A program made the translations under genes and the position numbers. DNA of 64,000 nt from Actinopolymorpha sp. NPDC004070. Its GTDB lineage: Bacteria; Actinomycetota; Actinomycetes; Propionibacteriales; Actinopolymorphaceae. The notes under the pieces are model-generated. The model was not told the origin of the DNA, did no database searches, and worked only from the letters and a program-made list of their open reading frames with translations. Positions 1 to 8,854 of the stretch are shown here, piece after piece; the first letter of the stretch is position 1, and the number at the start of each line of letters is the position of its first letter. The stretch spans positions 1 to 64,000 of the forward strand of contig NZ_JBEXMJ010000009.1 of the NCBI RefSeq assembly GCF_040610475.1, written 5' to 3'.

Positions 1-2
1 CC

Positions 3-113
3 CACCCCGGCCAACCCATCCTCACCACCCACCCCACCCCCCACCCCCACGACACCATCCCCCCCAACACCACCGTCTGGTACCACCACGACGCGGACAC
101 CGAGGCGATCTGA
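3..113 (+). CDS. 3' end of an unidentified gene (partial)
   Basis: An open frame enters from the left edge and ends at a TGA 11 bases before the next start codon. Only about 36 codons are visible; they are rich in proline, histidine and threonine and end WYHHDADTEAI. The short gap to the next gene suggests one transcript. I do not recognise the family from this tail, and a chance open frame cannot be excluded. Confidence 0.4.
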   Translation, partial: HPGQPILTTHPTPHPHDTIPPNTTVWYHHDADTEAI

Positions 114-124
114 GGGAGCCCGCC

Positions 125-604
125 ATGACCCACAACCAACAAGCGGTCGAACTCTCCCAGGCCGAGTGCCTGCACCTGCTGAACGAGACGTTCGTGGGGA
201 GAGTCGTCCACACCGACAACGCCCTGCCGGAGGTCGAGCCGGTGGCGTACGTGATGGTGGGTACGGCCGCCCTGGTCAGGACGGCTCCCGGTTCGTCGCT
301 GGCGAAGACGCTCGACCAGACGATCGTGGCGTTCCAGGTCGACAGCGTGAGCCCGGACCTGTGCGCCGGATGGACCGTGACCGGCGTGGGTTCGGCGGAC
401 CTGGTGGCAGACCCGCGCCCGTACCTCACCGGACGCGCGCTGCCCCCGGCGTGGGAGCACGGTGACGAGACGTCGGCGTTCGTCCGGATCCGACTGCAGC
501 TGGTCCACGGACGCCGTCTCACCACGCGGCCGGGGACCCTGCCGGCAGGCGCCGACGGTGTGGATTCGGCCCCGGCCGGCTGGCTGTGGACCGAGCTGGA
601 TTGA
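125..604 (+). CDS. Pyridoxamine 5'-phosphate oxidase-like FMN-binding split-barrel protein
   Basis: A 159-residue protein with the layout of small actinobacterial split-barrel flavoproteins: an N-terminal helix (LSQAECLHLLNE), then FVGRVV, a strand pair ending in PVAYVM, and a long central barrel section. Relatives bind FMN or F420 and often reduce small molecules, but the substrate cannot be read from the sequence. The purine-rich GAGGGAGCC lies just before the ATG. It follows a partial gene by 11 bases and precedes the lipoprotein gene by about 150. The family is fairly sure; the reaction is unknown. Confidence 0.7.
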   Translation: MTHNQQAVELSQAECLHLLNETFVGRVVHTDNALPEVEPVAYVMVGTAALVRTAPGSSLAKTLDQTIVAFQVDSVSPDLCAGWTVTGVGSADLVADPRPYLTGRALPPAWEHGDETSAFVRIRLQLVHGRRLTTRPGTLPAGADGVDSAPAGWLWTELD

Positions 605-751
605 CCCCCTGACCGCGTGACCGGCGGCGGCCGCAAGGTGGCCGAGACATGACACCTCCCGGCGCGCCGCCTCCGCCGTACGTCGCAATCCCTTGCACAG
701 CAGACGAAACCGGACCAATAATCCGGGGCACCTGCGGCGAGGGAGACCACG

Positions 752-2869
752 ATGCCCCACGACTTCGGTGGACCGGTCGGCAAGCCCACCCGACGGACTG
801 TGCTGTACGCCTCGGCTCTGACGGCGGTGACGGCACTGACCGGCGCGTGCAGTTCGAGCACGAAGTCCGGCGAGGGAGGCAAGCCGCGCGCCGAAGGGAC
901 CAGCGCCTCGACGAAGGGCTCCGAACGCAAGCCGGTCCCGGTGCCGCGCAAGCTGCGGGAGTCGCCGGCGCTGACCTCGCAGGTGAAGAGCGGTGCACTT
1001 CCGCCGCTGAAGGAACGCCTGCCGGAGAAGCCGTACGTCATACCGCACCGGTGGTGCACCGAGGGCAAGTACGGCGGCACGATGTACGCGGTCACCGACG
1101 CCTCCGACAGTGGCATCATCAACGAGCACGTGTACGGCCGCTCGCCGTTGCGCTGGCTCAACGACGGCCTGGACATCGGGCCCGGTCTGGTCGAGTCGTG
1201 GGAGTCCGACGGCAACGCCTCGACCTGGACGCTGCACCTGCGCAAGGGGCTGAAGTGGTCCGACGGCCAGCCGCTCACCGCGGGCGACGCGTTGTACTGG
1301 TGGCAGGACATGGTCGTGAACGAGGTGCACCCCGCGCTTCCGCCGGATTCGGGCCGCTCGGGCTCGGGTACGGCGATGAAGCTCTCCGCCCCGGACGACC
1401 TGACCCTCGTCCTCACCTTCGACAGCCCGACTCCGCTCACTCCAGCCCTGCTGGCCAACGGAGTCGACACCGGTGACTGGTTCCTGCCCAAGCACTACCT
1501 GAAGCAGTGGCATCCCCGCTACAACAAGTCGGTGACGGCGAAGAACTGGTTCGAGAAGCACGACCAGCACCTCAACTGGGTACTGGATCCGAAGTGCCCG
1601 ACGCTGACCGGATGGCGGACCAAGACCTACTCCGAGGGACGCCGCGTCGTGCTGGAGCGCAATCCGTACTACTGGTGCGTCGACCGGTCCGGTGCACAGC
1701 TGCCGTACGTGGACGAGGTCGTGTTCAACGTCGTCCAGGAGCCGGAGGTGCGCAAGCTGCAGATCCAGGAGGGCAAGCTGGACTACGTGCACGGCGCGTT
1801 CGTGCCGATCGGGCTGGGCGACATCTCCGGGATGAAGCAGACGCAGAACCGGCACAACATGAACGTCTACCTGTGGGACAGCGGTTCTGGCACCGGCTCG
1901 GTGTTCTTCTTCAACTACGACTATCCCGAGCCGAAGATGCGCGAGCTGATCCGCAACCCGAAGTTTCGCCAGGCGCTGTCGTTCGCCTTCGACCGTTCCG
2001 AGGCACAGAAGGCCGTCTACTTCAACACGGGGGAGAAGACCACCGGCACCTACAGCCCCAAGGCCCAGGAGTACCAAGGGGGCCAGGGCGAGAAGGTCTA
2101 CCACCAGTGGCGCGACGCCTACGTCCGGCACGATCCCGAGCGGGCGAAGAGGATGCTGGACGAGCTCGGCGCCAAGATGGGCTCGGACGGAAAGCGGAAG
2201 ATGCCCGGCGGCGACGACGACCTGGTGGTCCGCATCGACGTGCCCGCCAACGTCAGCGACGAACACCGCAAGAAGAACGACCTCCTCAAGCGTGACTGGG
2301 AGGCGGTCGGCATCACGGTGAAGATCAACCCGATGGCACCGGAAAGCTTCGGCGACGCGTGGAACAACGGCCGGTTGATGGCACAGAGTTCGTGGGAGGT
2401 CGGCGACGGGCCCGACCACATCACCGGTCCCTGGTGGTTCGTGCCGATCGAGCCGGCCCGGTGGGCGCCGCTGCACGGGCAGATGTGGACGCTGCGGGGC
2501 ACCGCGAAGGAGAAGCAGCAGTTGAACGTCGATCCGTGGAAGCGTACGCCGCCCCGTGTCGACGCCGAGCCCGGCAGCCCGATCGCTCGTCTGTGGGAGG
2601 GGTATGCCAAGGCGAAAGGCGAAGTTGACGGTGTGGCCCGGACGAAGATCGTGTGGGACATGATCAAGGTCCACATCGAGTACGGCCCGTTCTTCATGGG
2701 CACGGTCGCCAACTATCCGCAGGTGACGATGAGCAAACGCGACCTGCACAACGTCCCCACCCGCGAACAGCTCGCGCAGGGAGGGATGGTCAACACCTGG
2801 GCGCACCCCACGCCCGCGGTGTACGACCCGGAGGTCTACTACTGGGAGGACCCGGCCAAGCATTCCTGA
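752..2869 (+). CDS. ABC transporter substrate-binding lipoprotein, family 5 (peptide/oligosaccharide type)
   Basis: A 705-residue secreted solute-binding protein. The N-terminus has a twin-arginine-like TRRTVLY, a hydrophobic stretch and a lipobox LTGAC, so it is probably a lipid-anchored surface protein. The mature part shows the family-5 layout: a first lobe with LVESWESDGNASTWTLHLRKG-type strands, the KWSDGQPLTAGD segment, and a long second lobe. Length is on the large side for DppA/OppA proteins, as often seen for actinobacterial oligosaccharide binders. GAGGGAGACC precedes the start. No permease or ATPase gene lies next to it, so it is an orphan here. Confidence 0.88.
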   Translation: MPHDFGGPVGKPTRRTVLYASALTAVTALTGACSSSTKSGEGGKPRAEGTSASTKGSERKPVPVPRKLRESPALTSQVKSGALPPLKERLPEKPYVIPHRWCTEGKYGGTMYAVTDASDSGIINEHVYGRSPLRWLNDGLDIGPGLVESWESDGNASTWTLHLRKGLKWSDGQPLTAGDALYWWQDMVVNEVHPALPPDSGRSGSGTAMKLSAPDDLTLVLTFDSPTPLTPALLANGVDTGDWFLPKHYLKQWHPRYNKSVTAKNWFEKHDQHLNWVLDPKCPTLTGWRTKTYSEGRRVVLERNPYYWCVDRSGAQLPYVDEVVFNVVQEPEVRKLQIQEGKLDYVHGAFVPIGLGDISGMKQTQNRHNMNVYLWDSGSGTGSVFFFNYDYPEPKMRELIRNPKFRQALSFAFDRSEAQKAVYFNTGEKTTGTYSPKAQEYQGGQGEKVYHQWRDAYVRHDPERAKRMLDELGAKMGSDGKRKMPGGDDDLVVRIDVPANVSDEHRKKNDLLKRDWEAVGITVKINPMAPESFGDAWNNGRLMAQSSWEVGDGPDHITGPWWFVPIEPARWAPLHGQMWTLRGTAKEKQQLNVDPWKRTPPRVDAEPGSPIARLWEGYAKAKGEVDGVARTKIVWDMIKVHIEYGPFFMGTVANYPQVTMSKRDLHNVPTREQLAQGGMVNTWAHPTPAVYDPEVYYWEDPAKHS

Positions 2870-2929
2870 CGGCTCGCCTGTCAGGTGGGACTTGACAGGC
2901 GCCACCCGGCGCGGCGTGGCCGATGCGGC

Positions 2930-4621
2930 TCAGGACTCGCGTACGACCTCGGCCGGCGTCTTGTCGGGGCGCAGGCCACGCCAGGCGGGGTGGCGTAGCC
3001 GGCCGTCGCGGGTCCACTCCGCGAAGCGGACCTCGCCCACGAGCTTGGGCGTGACCCACTGCGCGTCCCGGCTGTCCTTCGCCGGCATCGTCCCGGCGAA
3101 CGGCGACGTCCGGCGTTCGATCCGGCGGGTGCGGTCGGCGAGGTCGGCCAGCATCTCGTCGGTGAAGCCGGTGCCGACCTGACCGACGTACTCCAGTCCG
3201 TCCGGGCCCGGGACCCCCAGCAGCAGCGATCCGATGGTGCCCGCCCGGCGGCCCTTTCCGGGCTGCCAGCCGCCGACCACGACCTCCTGGGTACGCGCGT
3301 GCTTCACCTTGATCCAGTCCCGCGACCGCCGGCCGGGTTCGTAGCGGGACGTCAGCCGCTTGACGAGTACGCCTTCCAGGGCCTGCTTCTTCGACTCCGC
3401 CAGCAGTTCCTGTCCGCCGCCGCGGGTGTAGGGCGGCGTGTCCCAGTGCGGGCCGCGGAGCTCCAGCGACTCCAGGAGTTCGCGTCGCTGTTCGTACGTC
3501 AGGTCGACCGTGCTGCGGCCGTCGAGGTGCAGCAGGTCGAAGATGAGGTACGTCACCGGTGACTGCTCGCGCAACCGGCGCACCTGGGCGGCGTCCCGGA
3601 CGTGCATCCGCTGTTGCAGTGCAGCGAAGGAGATCCGGCCCGTCTTCGCGTCGAACGCGACGATCTCCCCGTCCAGCACGGCCGGCAACGATCCCAGGGA
3701 CTCCTGCAGGTCCGCGAGCTCGGGGTAGGTGCCGGTGACGTCAAGGTCGTTGCGGGTCTTCAGGCGGACCTTCGAGCCGTCGGCGTAGGCGACCGCCCGC
3801 AGGCCGTCCCACTTCATCTCGTAGCCGAACTTCTCGTCGTCGCGGCTGGGTGGCAGCTCGCCCAGGGTCGCCAGCATCGGGCGTACGGGTTCGGGCAGCG
3901 GCTCCGAACCCGACATGCGGGCCGCGGTGGTCTTCCTGCCGGACGTGGGCGTACTGCTCGCCGACGACTGCTTCTTCGTCGCGGACTTCTTCCCTGCAGT
4001 CTTCGTGGCCGAGGTCTTCTTCGCTGCCGTCTTCTTGGCGGGTGCCTTGCTCGCCGTGGCCTTCTTCGCGGTCGACTTCGTGGCCGCGGCCTTCTTCGAG
4101 GCCTTCTTCGCGGGGGCCTTCGAGTCTGAGTCGATGTCTGAGTCGGTGTCCTCGTCGGGGGAGTAGTCCATCCGGTGGATGAGCCAGTTCTCGCCGGTCT
4201 TGATGAGCACGAAACGGCCCTGCGACCGGTCGCCGTGGGTGCCGTGCAGGACGACCTTCACCTCGCGGTCGGTCCACTTCTCGCACTCGTACGTGCCCCG
4301 GTCCCAGATCTCCACCGTCCCCCCGCCGTACTCGCCCTTTGCGATCTCGCCGGCGAAGTCGGCGTACTCCAGCGGGTGGTCCTCGGTGTGCACCGCGAGG
4401 TGGTTCTTCTTCGGGTCGTCCGGAAGGCCCTTGGGCAGCGCCCAGGAGACGAGGACACCGTCGCGTTCGAGCCGGAAGTCCCAGTGCAGCCGGCGGGCGT
4501 GGTGCTCCTGGATCACGAAGGTGTCGTCGTTGCCTTCGGGCAGCGGGCCTTCGGCGGGCACCGGCTCGGCGGTGCGATCCGCGCTGCGCTTGCGGCGGTA
4601 GGCGTCCAACTTGTCGGGCAC
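2930..4621 (-). CDS. LigD-like ATP-dependent DNA ligase with 3'-phosphoesterase domain
   Basis: A 563-residue two-domain repair enzyme. Residues about 25-185 form the LigD 3'-phosphoesterase domain ([16 protein letters not shown], then [17 protein letters not shown]). Residues about 190-240 are an Ala/Lys/Thr-rich linker resembling a histone H1 tail. Residues about 250-540 are the ligase core, with the adenylation lysine in the KWDG motif at K270. The polymerase/primase domain of full LigD is absent. Such enzymes seal ends in non-homologous end joining with Ku, but no Ku gene is in the window. GTG start with AGGA just upstream. It is divergent from the P450 gene. Confidence 0.9.
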   Translation of the reverse strand: MPDKLDAYRRKRSADRTAEPVPAEGPLPEGNDDTFVIQEHHARRLHWDFRLERDGVLVSWALPKGLPDDPKKNHLAVHTEDHPLEYADFAGEIAKGEYGGGTVEIWDRGTYECEKWTDREVKVVLHGTHGDRSQGRFVLIKTGENWLIHRMDYSPDEDTDSDIDSDSKAPAKKASKKAAATKSTAKKATASKAPAKKTAAKKTSATKTAGKKSATKKQSSASSTPTSGRKTTAARMSGSEPLPEPVRPMLATLGELPPSRDDEKFGYEMKWDGLRAVAYADGSKVRLKTRNDLDVTGTYPELADLQESLGSLPAVLDGEIVAFDAKTGRISFAALQQRMHVRDAAQVRRLREQSPVTYLIFDLLHLDGRSTVDLTYEQRRELLESLELRGPHWDTPPYTRGGGQELLAESKKQALEGVLVKRLTSRYEPGRRSRDWIKVKHARTQEVVVGGWQPGKGRRAGTIGSLLLGVPGPDGLEYVGQVGTGFTDEMLADLADRTRRIERRTSPFAGTMPAKDSRDAQWVTPKLVGEVRFAEWTRDGRLRHPAWRGLRPDKTPAEVVRES

Positions 4622-4694
4622 GTGTCCTGTTCTACCCCGGTCCGGCGGGCGACGCGACCAGTCGTTGCACCAGCCCCGTACATCGAAAGCATAT

Positions 4695-4709
4695 TTACAC
4701 TGGTTGTAA
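4695..4709. promoter_or_regulatory. Candidate operator, inverted repeat TTACA-N5-TGTAA
   Basis: TTACACTGGTTGTAA is a 5-bp inverted repeat with 5-base spacing in an AT-rich patch that stands out in this GC-rich DNA. It sits 74 bases before the P450 start and 74 after the ligase start. A TTGCAC at 4665-4670 may be a -35 element. This shape suits a TetR- or MerR-type regulator, but none is adjacent. Confidence 0.4.
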
Positions 4710-4782
4710 TTTCAGCATCGCGGGTGTTTGCTGGAAGGAGGACGGAGGACCGAACCGAGATCCGGAACGTGAGGAGCGCGTG

Positions 4783-6003
4783 ATGGCGAAGACCATGCCG
4801 ACATCCGTGGCGCCCATGCCACTGGTGGACGGCCTCCCTGTCGAACGATCCGACCCGTTCGACCCACCCGCGGTACTCGAGGCCTTACGCGAGGAACGCC
4901 CGATCAGCCGGTTGCGCTACCCCGGCGGGTCGCAGGGCTGGCTGGTGACGAGCTATCCGCTGGCGCGAGCGGTGCTGGCCGACCCGAGATTCAGCCGGCG
5001 CCGTGAGCTGCAACATGCTCCTCGCCGGATCGCCTTCGAGGAAGAGCACCCCGGGCCAGCCGAGCCGGGCTTCTTCATCGGTATGGACCCACCCGAGCAC
5101 ACTCGTTACCGGCGCCAGCTGACGTCCCACTTCACCGTCCGGCGGATGCGGGACCTGGAGGACCGGATCGCGCGCATCACGGCCGAGCACCTGGAGGCGA
5201 TGGAACGCCACGGCCCACCCGCCGATCTGGTCGCTGCGTTCGCGCTGCCGATCCCCTCGCTGGTGATCTGCGAACTGCTCGGTGTTCCGTACACCGACAG
5301 GGAGAAGTTCCAGCACGACACCAGGGTGCTGCTCCATCTGGACTCCAGTTTCGAGGAGGCGATGGGCGCGCTCGTCTCGCTGCGGCAGTACCTCCACGGG
5401 TTGGTCGTACGCAAGCGGGAAGCGCCCGCCGACGACCTGATCAGCACGCTGATCGCCGGTGGTGGGCTCGACGACGAGGAGGTCGCCGGCATCGCCGTGC
5501 TGCTGCTGATCGCCGGGCACGAGACGACCGCCAACATGCTGGGGCTGGGTACGTTCGCCCTGCTGCAGCACCCCGACCAGCTCGCGGCGCTGCGCGCGGA
5601 TCCCTCGCTGGAGGAGAACGCCGTGGAGGAGTTGCTGCGCTACCTCACCATCGTGCACATCGGGCCCACGCGGGCCGCGCTGGAGGACGTCGAGCTCGAC
5701 GGCGAACTGGTGCGGGCCGGCGAGGTCGTCACCTTGTCCCTGCCCGCCGCCAACCGTGACCCGGAGCGCTTCGGCAACCCCGACGGACTCGACCTGCGCC
5801 GTTCGGCGACCGGGCACCTGGCGTTCGGGCACGGCATCCACCAGTGCCTCGGTCAGCAGCTGGCACGGATCGAGATGCGGACCGGGTTCGCCCAGTTGCT
5901 CGCGCGGTTCCCGAATCTCCGGCTGGCGGTGGAGCCGGAAAACGTACAGCTGCGAACCGACATGGCCATCTACGGCGTGCACAGTCTGCCGGTGGCGTGG
6001 TAG
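4783..6003 (+). CDS. Cytochrome P450
   Basis: A 406-residue haem monooxygenase of the soluble bacterial class. Motifs are the I-helix AGHETT (residues 244-249, oxygen activation), the K-helix ExxR (E283-R286) and the haem loop [12 protein letters not shown] with the iron ligand at C355. The ATG at 4783 is chosen because GAGGAG lies 7 bases upstream and the encoded N-terminus fits P450s; the frame is open further upstream but that part is antisense to the ligase gene. The next gene encodes a ferredoxin, the likely electron donor. The substrate is unknown. Confidence 0.93.
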   Translation: MAKTMPTSVAPMPLVDGLPVERSDPFDPPAVLEALREERPISRLRYPGGSQGWLVTSYPLARAVLADPRFSRRRELQHAPRRIAFEEEHPGPAEPGFFIGMDPPEHTRYRRQLTSHFTVRRMRDLEDRIARITAEHLEAMERHGPPADLVAAFALPIPSLVICELLGVPYTDREKFQHDTRVLLHLDSSFEEAMGALVSLRQYLHGLVVRKREAPADDLISTLIAGGGLDDEEVAGIAVLLLIAGHETTANMLGLGTFALLQHPDQLAALRADPSLEENAVEELLRYLTIVHIGPTRAALEDVELDGELVRAGEVVTLSLPAANRDPERFGNPDGLDLRRSATGHLAFGHGIHQCLGQQLARIEMRTGFAQLLARFPNLRLAVEPENVQLRTDMAIYGVHSLPVAW

Positions 6004-6084
6004 CGCGGTCTGGTCGGTGGGGCTGCGCGCTTCGCCCGCGCTACGTTTGTGCGGCACGGAGTTCACCGGTACGGGAGGTGACGG

Positions 6085-6294
6085 ATGAGGATCAACGTTG
6101 ACCGGGACATCTGTTGTGGCGCAGGGATGTGCGTGCTGACCGCGCCGGACATCTTCGAGCAGAGCGACGAGGACGGACTGGTGGTACTGCTCCGCCAACC
6201 GGATGCTGCCGAGGCCGACATCGCCGGGGAGGCGACGCAGTTGTGCCCGTCGGGAGCGATCACCGTCGCCGACGAGGGTGATCCGGCGAACTGA
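6085..6294 (+). CDS. [3Fe-4S]-type ferredoxin, P450 partner
   Basis: A 69-residue acidic ferredoxin. Cysteines at 10 or 11 and at 16 (CCGAGMC) and a distal CP pair in QLCPSGAI give the CX5C...CP pattern of single-cluster 3Fe-4S ferredoxins that serve P450s. It starts 81 bases after the P450 stop with GGGAGGTGACGG before the ATG, so co-transcription is likely. No ferredoxin reductase gene is nearby. Its TGA stop is the first three bases of a 13-bp tandem array. Confidence 0.9.
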   Translation: MRINVDRDICCGAGMCVLTAPDIFEQSDEDGLVVLLRQPDAAEADIAGEATQLCPSGAITVADEGDPAN

Positions 6295-6369
6295 CGGCCA
6301 GGTCTGACGGCCAGGTCTGACGGCCAGGACTGACGGCCAGGACTGACGGCCAGGACTGACGGCCAGGCA
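6292..6369 (+). repeat. Six tandem 13-bp repeats starting at the ferredoxin stop codon
   Basis: Six head-to-tail copies of TGACGGCCAGG(T/A)C fill 6292-6369. The first two carry T at position 12, the next three carry A, and the last is degenerate at its end. The TGA of copy one is the ferredoxin stop codon, so the array begins exactly at the end of the gene. Near-identity implies recent slipped-strand expansion. Confidence 0.95.
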
Positions 6370-6503
6370 CTGGGAGGGGCGGCGTATCGTCGCCCCCTGC
6401 GGTCGTGCCCGATCCGACGGGTGTAACGAGCTGAGCCCGTGGGCCGGCGAAGCGCCAGGATGTGTGTGCCTCACCAACCGGCTCTGCCGGAGCCGCCAGG
6501 TTT

Positions 6504-6553
6504 TTGTCCACAGGTAGCGGATCGGCGTGTTTTCGGGATCGCGTTGTGGACAA
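6504..6553. promoter_or_regulatory. Pair of inverted DnaA-box-like 9-mers upstream of the HNH gene
   Basis: TTGTCCACA at 6504-6512 and its exact reverse complement TGTGGACAA at 6545-6553 face each other across 32 bases. The 9-mer differs from the classic TTATCCACA at one position and matches the form favoured in high-GC actinobacteria. Two boxes are too few for a chromosomal origin and dnaA/dnaN are absent, so a regulatory site is more likely. Confidence 0.55.
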
Positions 6554-6584
6554 CGGGTTAGCTGTCGGTGGCAGCCTGTAGAGT

Positions 6585-6600
6585 TCGAACATATATTCGA
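6585..6600. promoter_or_regulatory. LexA-like (SOS) box
   Basis: TCGAACATATATTCGA matches the actinobacterial LexA consensus TCGAAC-N4-GTTCGA at 11 of 12 fixed positions. It lies 2 bases before the GTG start of the DUF222-HNH gene, and TAGAGT at 6579-6584 could be its -10 element, giving a nearly leaderless mRNA that bound LexA would block. Some mycobacterial 13E12-family genes are known LexA targets. Confidence 0.7.
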
Positions 6601-6602
6601 CA

Positions 6603-8768
6603 GTGCAGAATCCTTCGGGCTGGGACGGCGGCATCGACGCCGAGCAGCGTCTGGAGGCTGCGCTGGTTCAGGTCCGTTCTGTCGTCGGTGACGCGCTGGC
6701 GGCGCCGATGCTGTCACTTCGGCCCGAGAAGCTGGGCCGGTTGTTCGACCTGCACCAGGTCGGCGAGGCGATGATGGCCGCCTTGAAGCTGGCGATGGTG
6801 GCCAGGGCCGAGGTCTGCGACGTCGGCAAGGCCACGGGTGCGGCTACGACCGCGACGTGGCTGCGCAACAGCCAGCGGATGGGCAAGAAGGATTCCTACG
6901 CCACCGTCGCCTTGTCCCGCGACCTCGACCGCACCATCACTCTCACCGCCCGGGCACTGGCGCGTGGAGAACTGTCGTTCAGGCACGCGCAAGTGATCGC
7001 GGGGGCGATCAAGGACCTCCCGAAGAGGATCAGCCTGGAACAGCGCGTAGAGGCCGAGGAGTACCTGATCGCGGAGTCCAAGCGGCGTAACCCCGACGAC
7101 GTGCGCCTGCTCGGACGGCACCTGCTGCGGGTGGTGGCCCCGGAGGAGTGGGAACGCCGCCTCGGTAAAGAACTCGAGGACGACGAACGCACTGCCGAAC
7201 GCTCTCGGTCCCTGCGGTATGCGCCGAACGGGATTCCCGGTTCGGAGACCGTGGTGATCAAGCTGCCGGTGCTGGAGATGGAAGTCCTCCGCAAGCTGGT
7301 CGAGGCGCTGGTTGCCCGTGACACCCGCCCCGAACCCGACGACCGTCCCCTGGACCAAAAGCGTGGGGACGCGTTCGCGGAGTTGGTCGCCAGGTGGGCG
7401 CAGCACCAGGCCTCACCCAGCCGTGGCCGGGGTCGGGACTGCGTCACCGTGCTGATCGATCTGCACAACCTGATGAACGGTGTCGGGTTCGGCACCATCG
7501 ACGACCTCAACCCCGTCCGGCCCATGCCGTGTGGCTGCCAGACCCCCGACGCCAAACGCCAAGCCCAACGAAAGGCCAAGCGCAAGGCCAAGGGCCAGTC
7601 CCAGGAAGAGGACACCAAACGCACCAAGAGTTCTGAGCCGGGACAGCCCGGGTCGGGAGAGTCCGGGCCGGGCGAGAGCCCCCGCGGCACCGCAGGTGCC
7701 ACGCCTGCCAGTTCCAAGCCCAGCAAGCAGACCGACGACACCAATGGCACCGGGGAAGCAGAGCCGAGCGACAACGCCGGTGTGGGCACCAATGACACCG
7801 CGGGAGCCGCGTCGCAACCCGGGGTTGACGAAGAGGTCGTTGACCCGGATCCGACGGACGGCCCTGGCGAGACAGCCCCGCCGGCCGACCCCGGCAACCC
7901 GTACGCGGCGGCGGCTGATCGGGGCGAGACGACAGACCTGCACGAGACCAGCGGGGCAACCGCCGCCGACGACCGTGGTCGTCCCGGTGGCCAGCGGGCG
8001 ACGAGTAGCCGGGATGGTCAAGCGGGCAAGGACAAACTGTCACCCAGCCCATTCGGGGCACACGTTCCACTCGACGCATCCAGCTCACCCGGTCCGGGCG
8101 GTGTCGCGGACCGAACACCTGGACCGCGAGAACCCGGCCAGCACCCACAACCGAAGACCACCGCCGGAACCGACCCGGAAGCCGAAAGGGAAGCTGGAAC
8201 GGGACCCGGGGCTGATAGGGAAACCGATACCGGACCCGAGGACTGGGGTCCCGGGACGCAGGACGACGCCGAGCCCGAATTCGAGCAGGGTGCGGCGGGG
8301 CCGGAGGCTGCCATGGATCCGCACGACGGCTGCAGCAAATGCGGCGGTGGCGGATCAGCTCGGATCTCCGGTCTCCGCGGGCAGCCGCTGTCCGTTGCCA
8401 CGGTTCGGCGGATGGCGTGCGACGCGAACATCATCCCGGTGGTGCTCGGCGGCCACGGCGAGGTCCTCGACGTCGGAATGGCCGACCGGTTCTTCTCCGA
8501 GGCCCAGCGACGGGCACTCGCCGTCCGGGACGGATCCCACTGCCACTTCCCCGGCTGCCAGGTCCCCGAACGCCGCTGCGTCGCGCACCACATGGCTGCC
8601 TGGGACGACTTCGGCCCGACCGACCTGAAAAACGGAGTTCTGCTGTGCACGTCGCATCACACCTTCGTCCACCATCGGGGATGGGTGGTCAGGATGGGCA
8701 CGCACGGCCATCCGGAGTACGTCCCGCCGGAGTGGGTGGACGTACGACAACAGGTCATCCGCCCATGA
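6603..8768 (+). CDS. DUF222 / HNH endonuclease domain protein (13E12 family)
   Basis: A 721-residue protein. Residues 1 to about 260 form the helical DUF222 domain. Residues about 300-580 are a low-complexity Gly/Pro/Glu/Asp/Thr linker, unusually long for the family. The C-terminal ~130 residues are an HNH nuclease, with CHFPGC, a following VAHHMAAWDD (the catalytic HH) and LLCTSHHTFVHH, metal-binding in type. The GTG at 6603 is chosen because the LexA-like box ends 2 bases before it; there is no Shine-Dalgarno, consistent with leaderless translation. The biological role of this family is unsettled. Confidence 0.85.
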   Translation: MQNPSGWDGGIDAEQRLEAALVQVRSVVGDALAAPMLSLRPEKLGRLFDLHQVGEAMMAALKLAMVARAEVCDVGKATGAATTATWLRNSQRMGKKDSYATVALSRDLDRTITLTARALARGELSFRHAQVIAGAIKDLPKRISLEQRVEAEEYLIAESKRRNPDDVRLLGRHLLRVVAPEEWERRLGKELEDDERTAERSRSLRYAPNGIPGSETVVIKLPVLEMEVLRKLVEALVARDTRPEPDDRPLDQKRGDAFAELVARWAQHQASPSRGRGRDCVTVLIDLHNLMNGVGFGTIDDLNPVRPMPCGCQTPDAKRQAQRKAKRKAKGQSQEEDTKRTKSSEPGQPGSGESGPGESPRGTAGATPASSKPSKQTDDTNGTGEAEPSDNAGVGTNDTAGAASQPGVDEEVVDPDPTDGPGETAPPADPGNPYAAAADRGETTDLHETSGATAADDRGRPGGQRATSSRDGQAGKDKLSPSPFGAHVPLDASSSPGPGGVADRTPGPREPGQHPQPKTTAGTDPEAEREAGTGPGADRETDTGPEDWGPGTQDDAEPEFEQGAAGPEAAMDPHDGCSKCGGGGSARISGLRGQPLSVATVRRMACDANIIPVVLGGHGEVLDVGMADRFFSEAQRRALAVRDGSHCHFPGCQVPERRCVAHHMAAWDDFGPTDLKNGVLLCTSHHTFVHHRGWVVRMGTHGHPEYVPPEWVDVRQQVIRP

Positions 8769-8773
8769 CCGCC

Positions 8774-8836
8774 GCCGAGGTCTTCCGATGCTGTGCCGAG
8801 GTCTTCCGAGGCCGCGCCGAAGTCCTCCGACTCTGC
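8774..8836 (+). repeat. Three tandem 21-bp repeats
   Basis: Three copies of a 21-bp unit beginning GCC-GAG/A-GTC lie just after the HNH stop and are followed by a partial fourth. Because 21 is a multiple of three, they would encode a 7-residue repeat (AEVFRxx) from an ATG at 8765 that overlaps the HNH stop as ATGA. That frame runs on antisense through the phosphotransferase, so I treat this as a DNA repeat. Confidence 0.75.
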
Positions 8837-8854
8837 GCCGACGAGTTGTCGCGG

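Noticed and set aside
6504..6553. Chromosomal replication origin
   Set aside because: Only two DnaA-like boxes, no AT-rich unwinding region, and no dnaA, dnaN or gyrase genes nearby.
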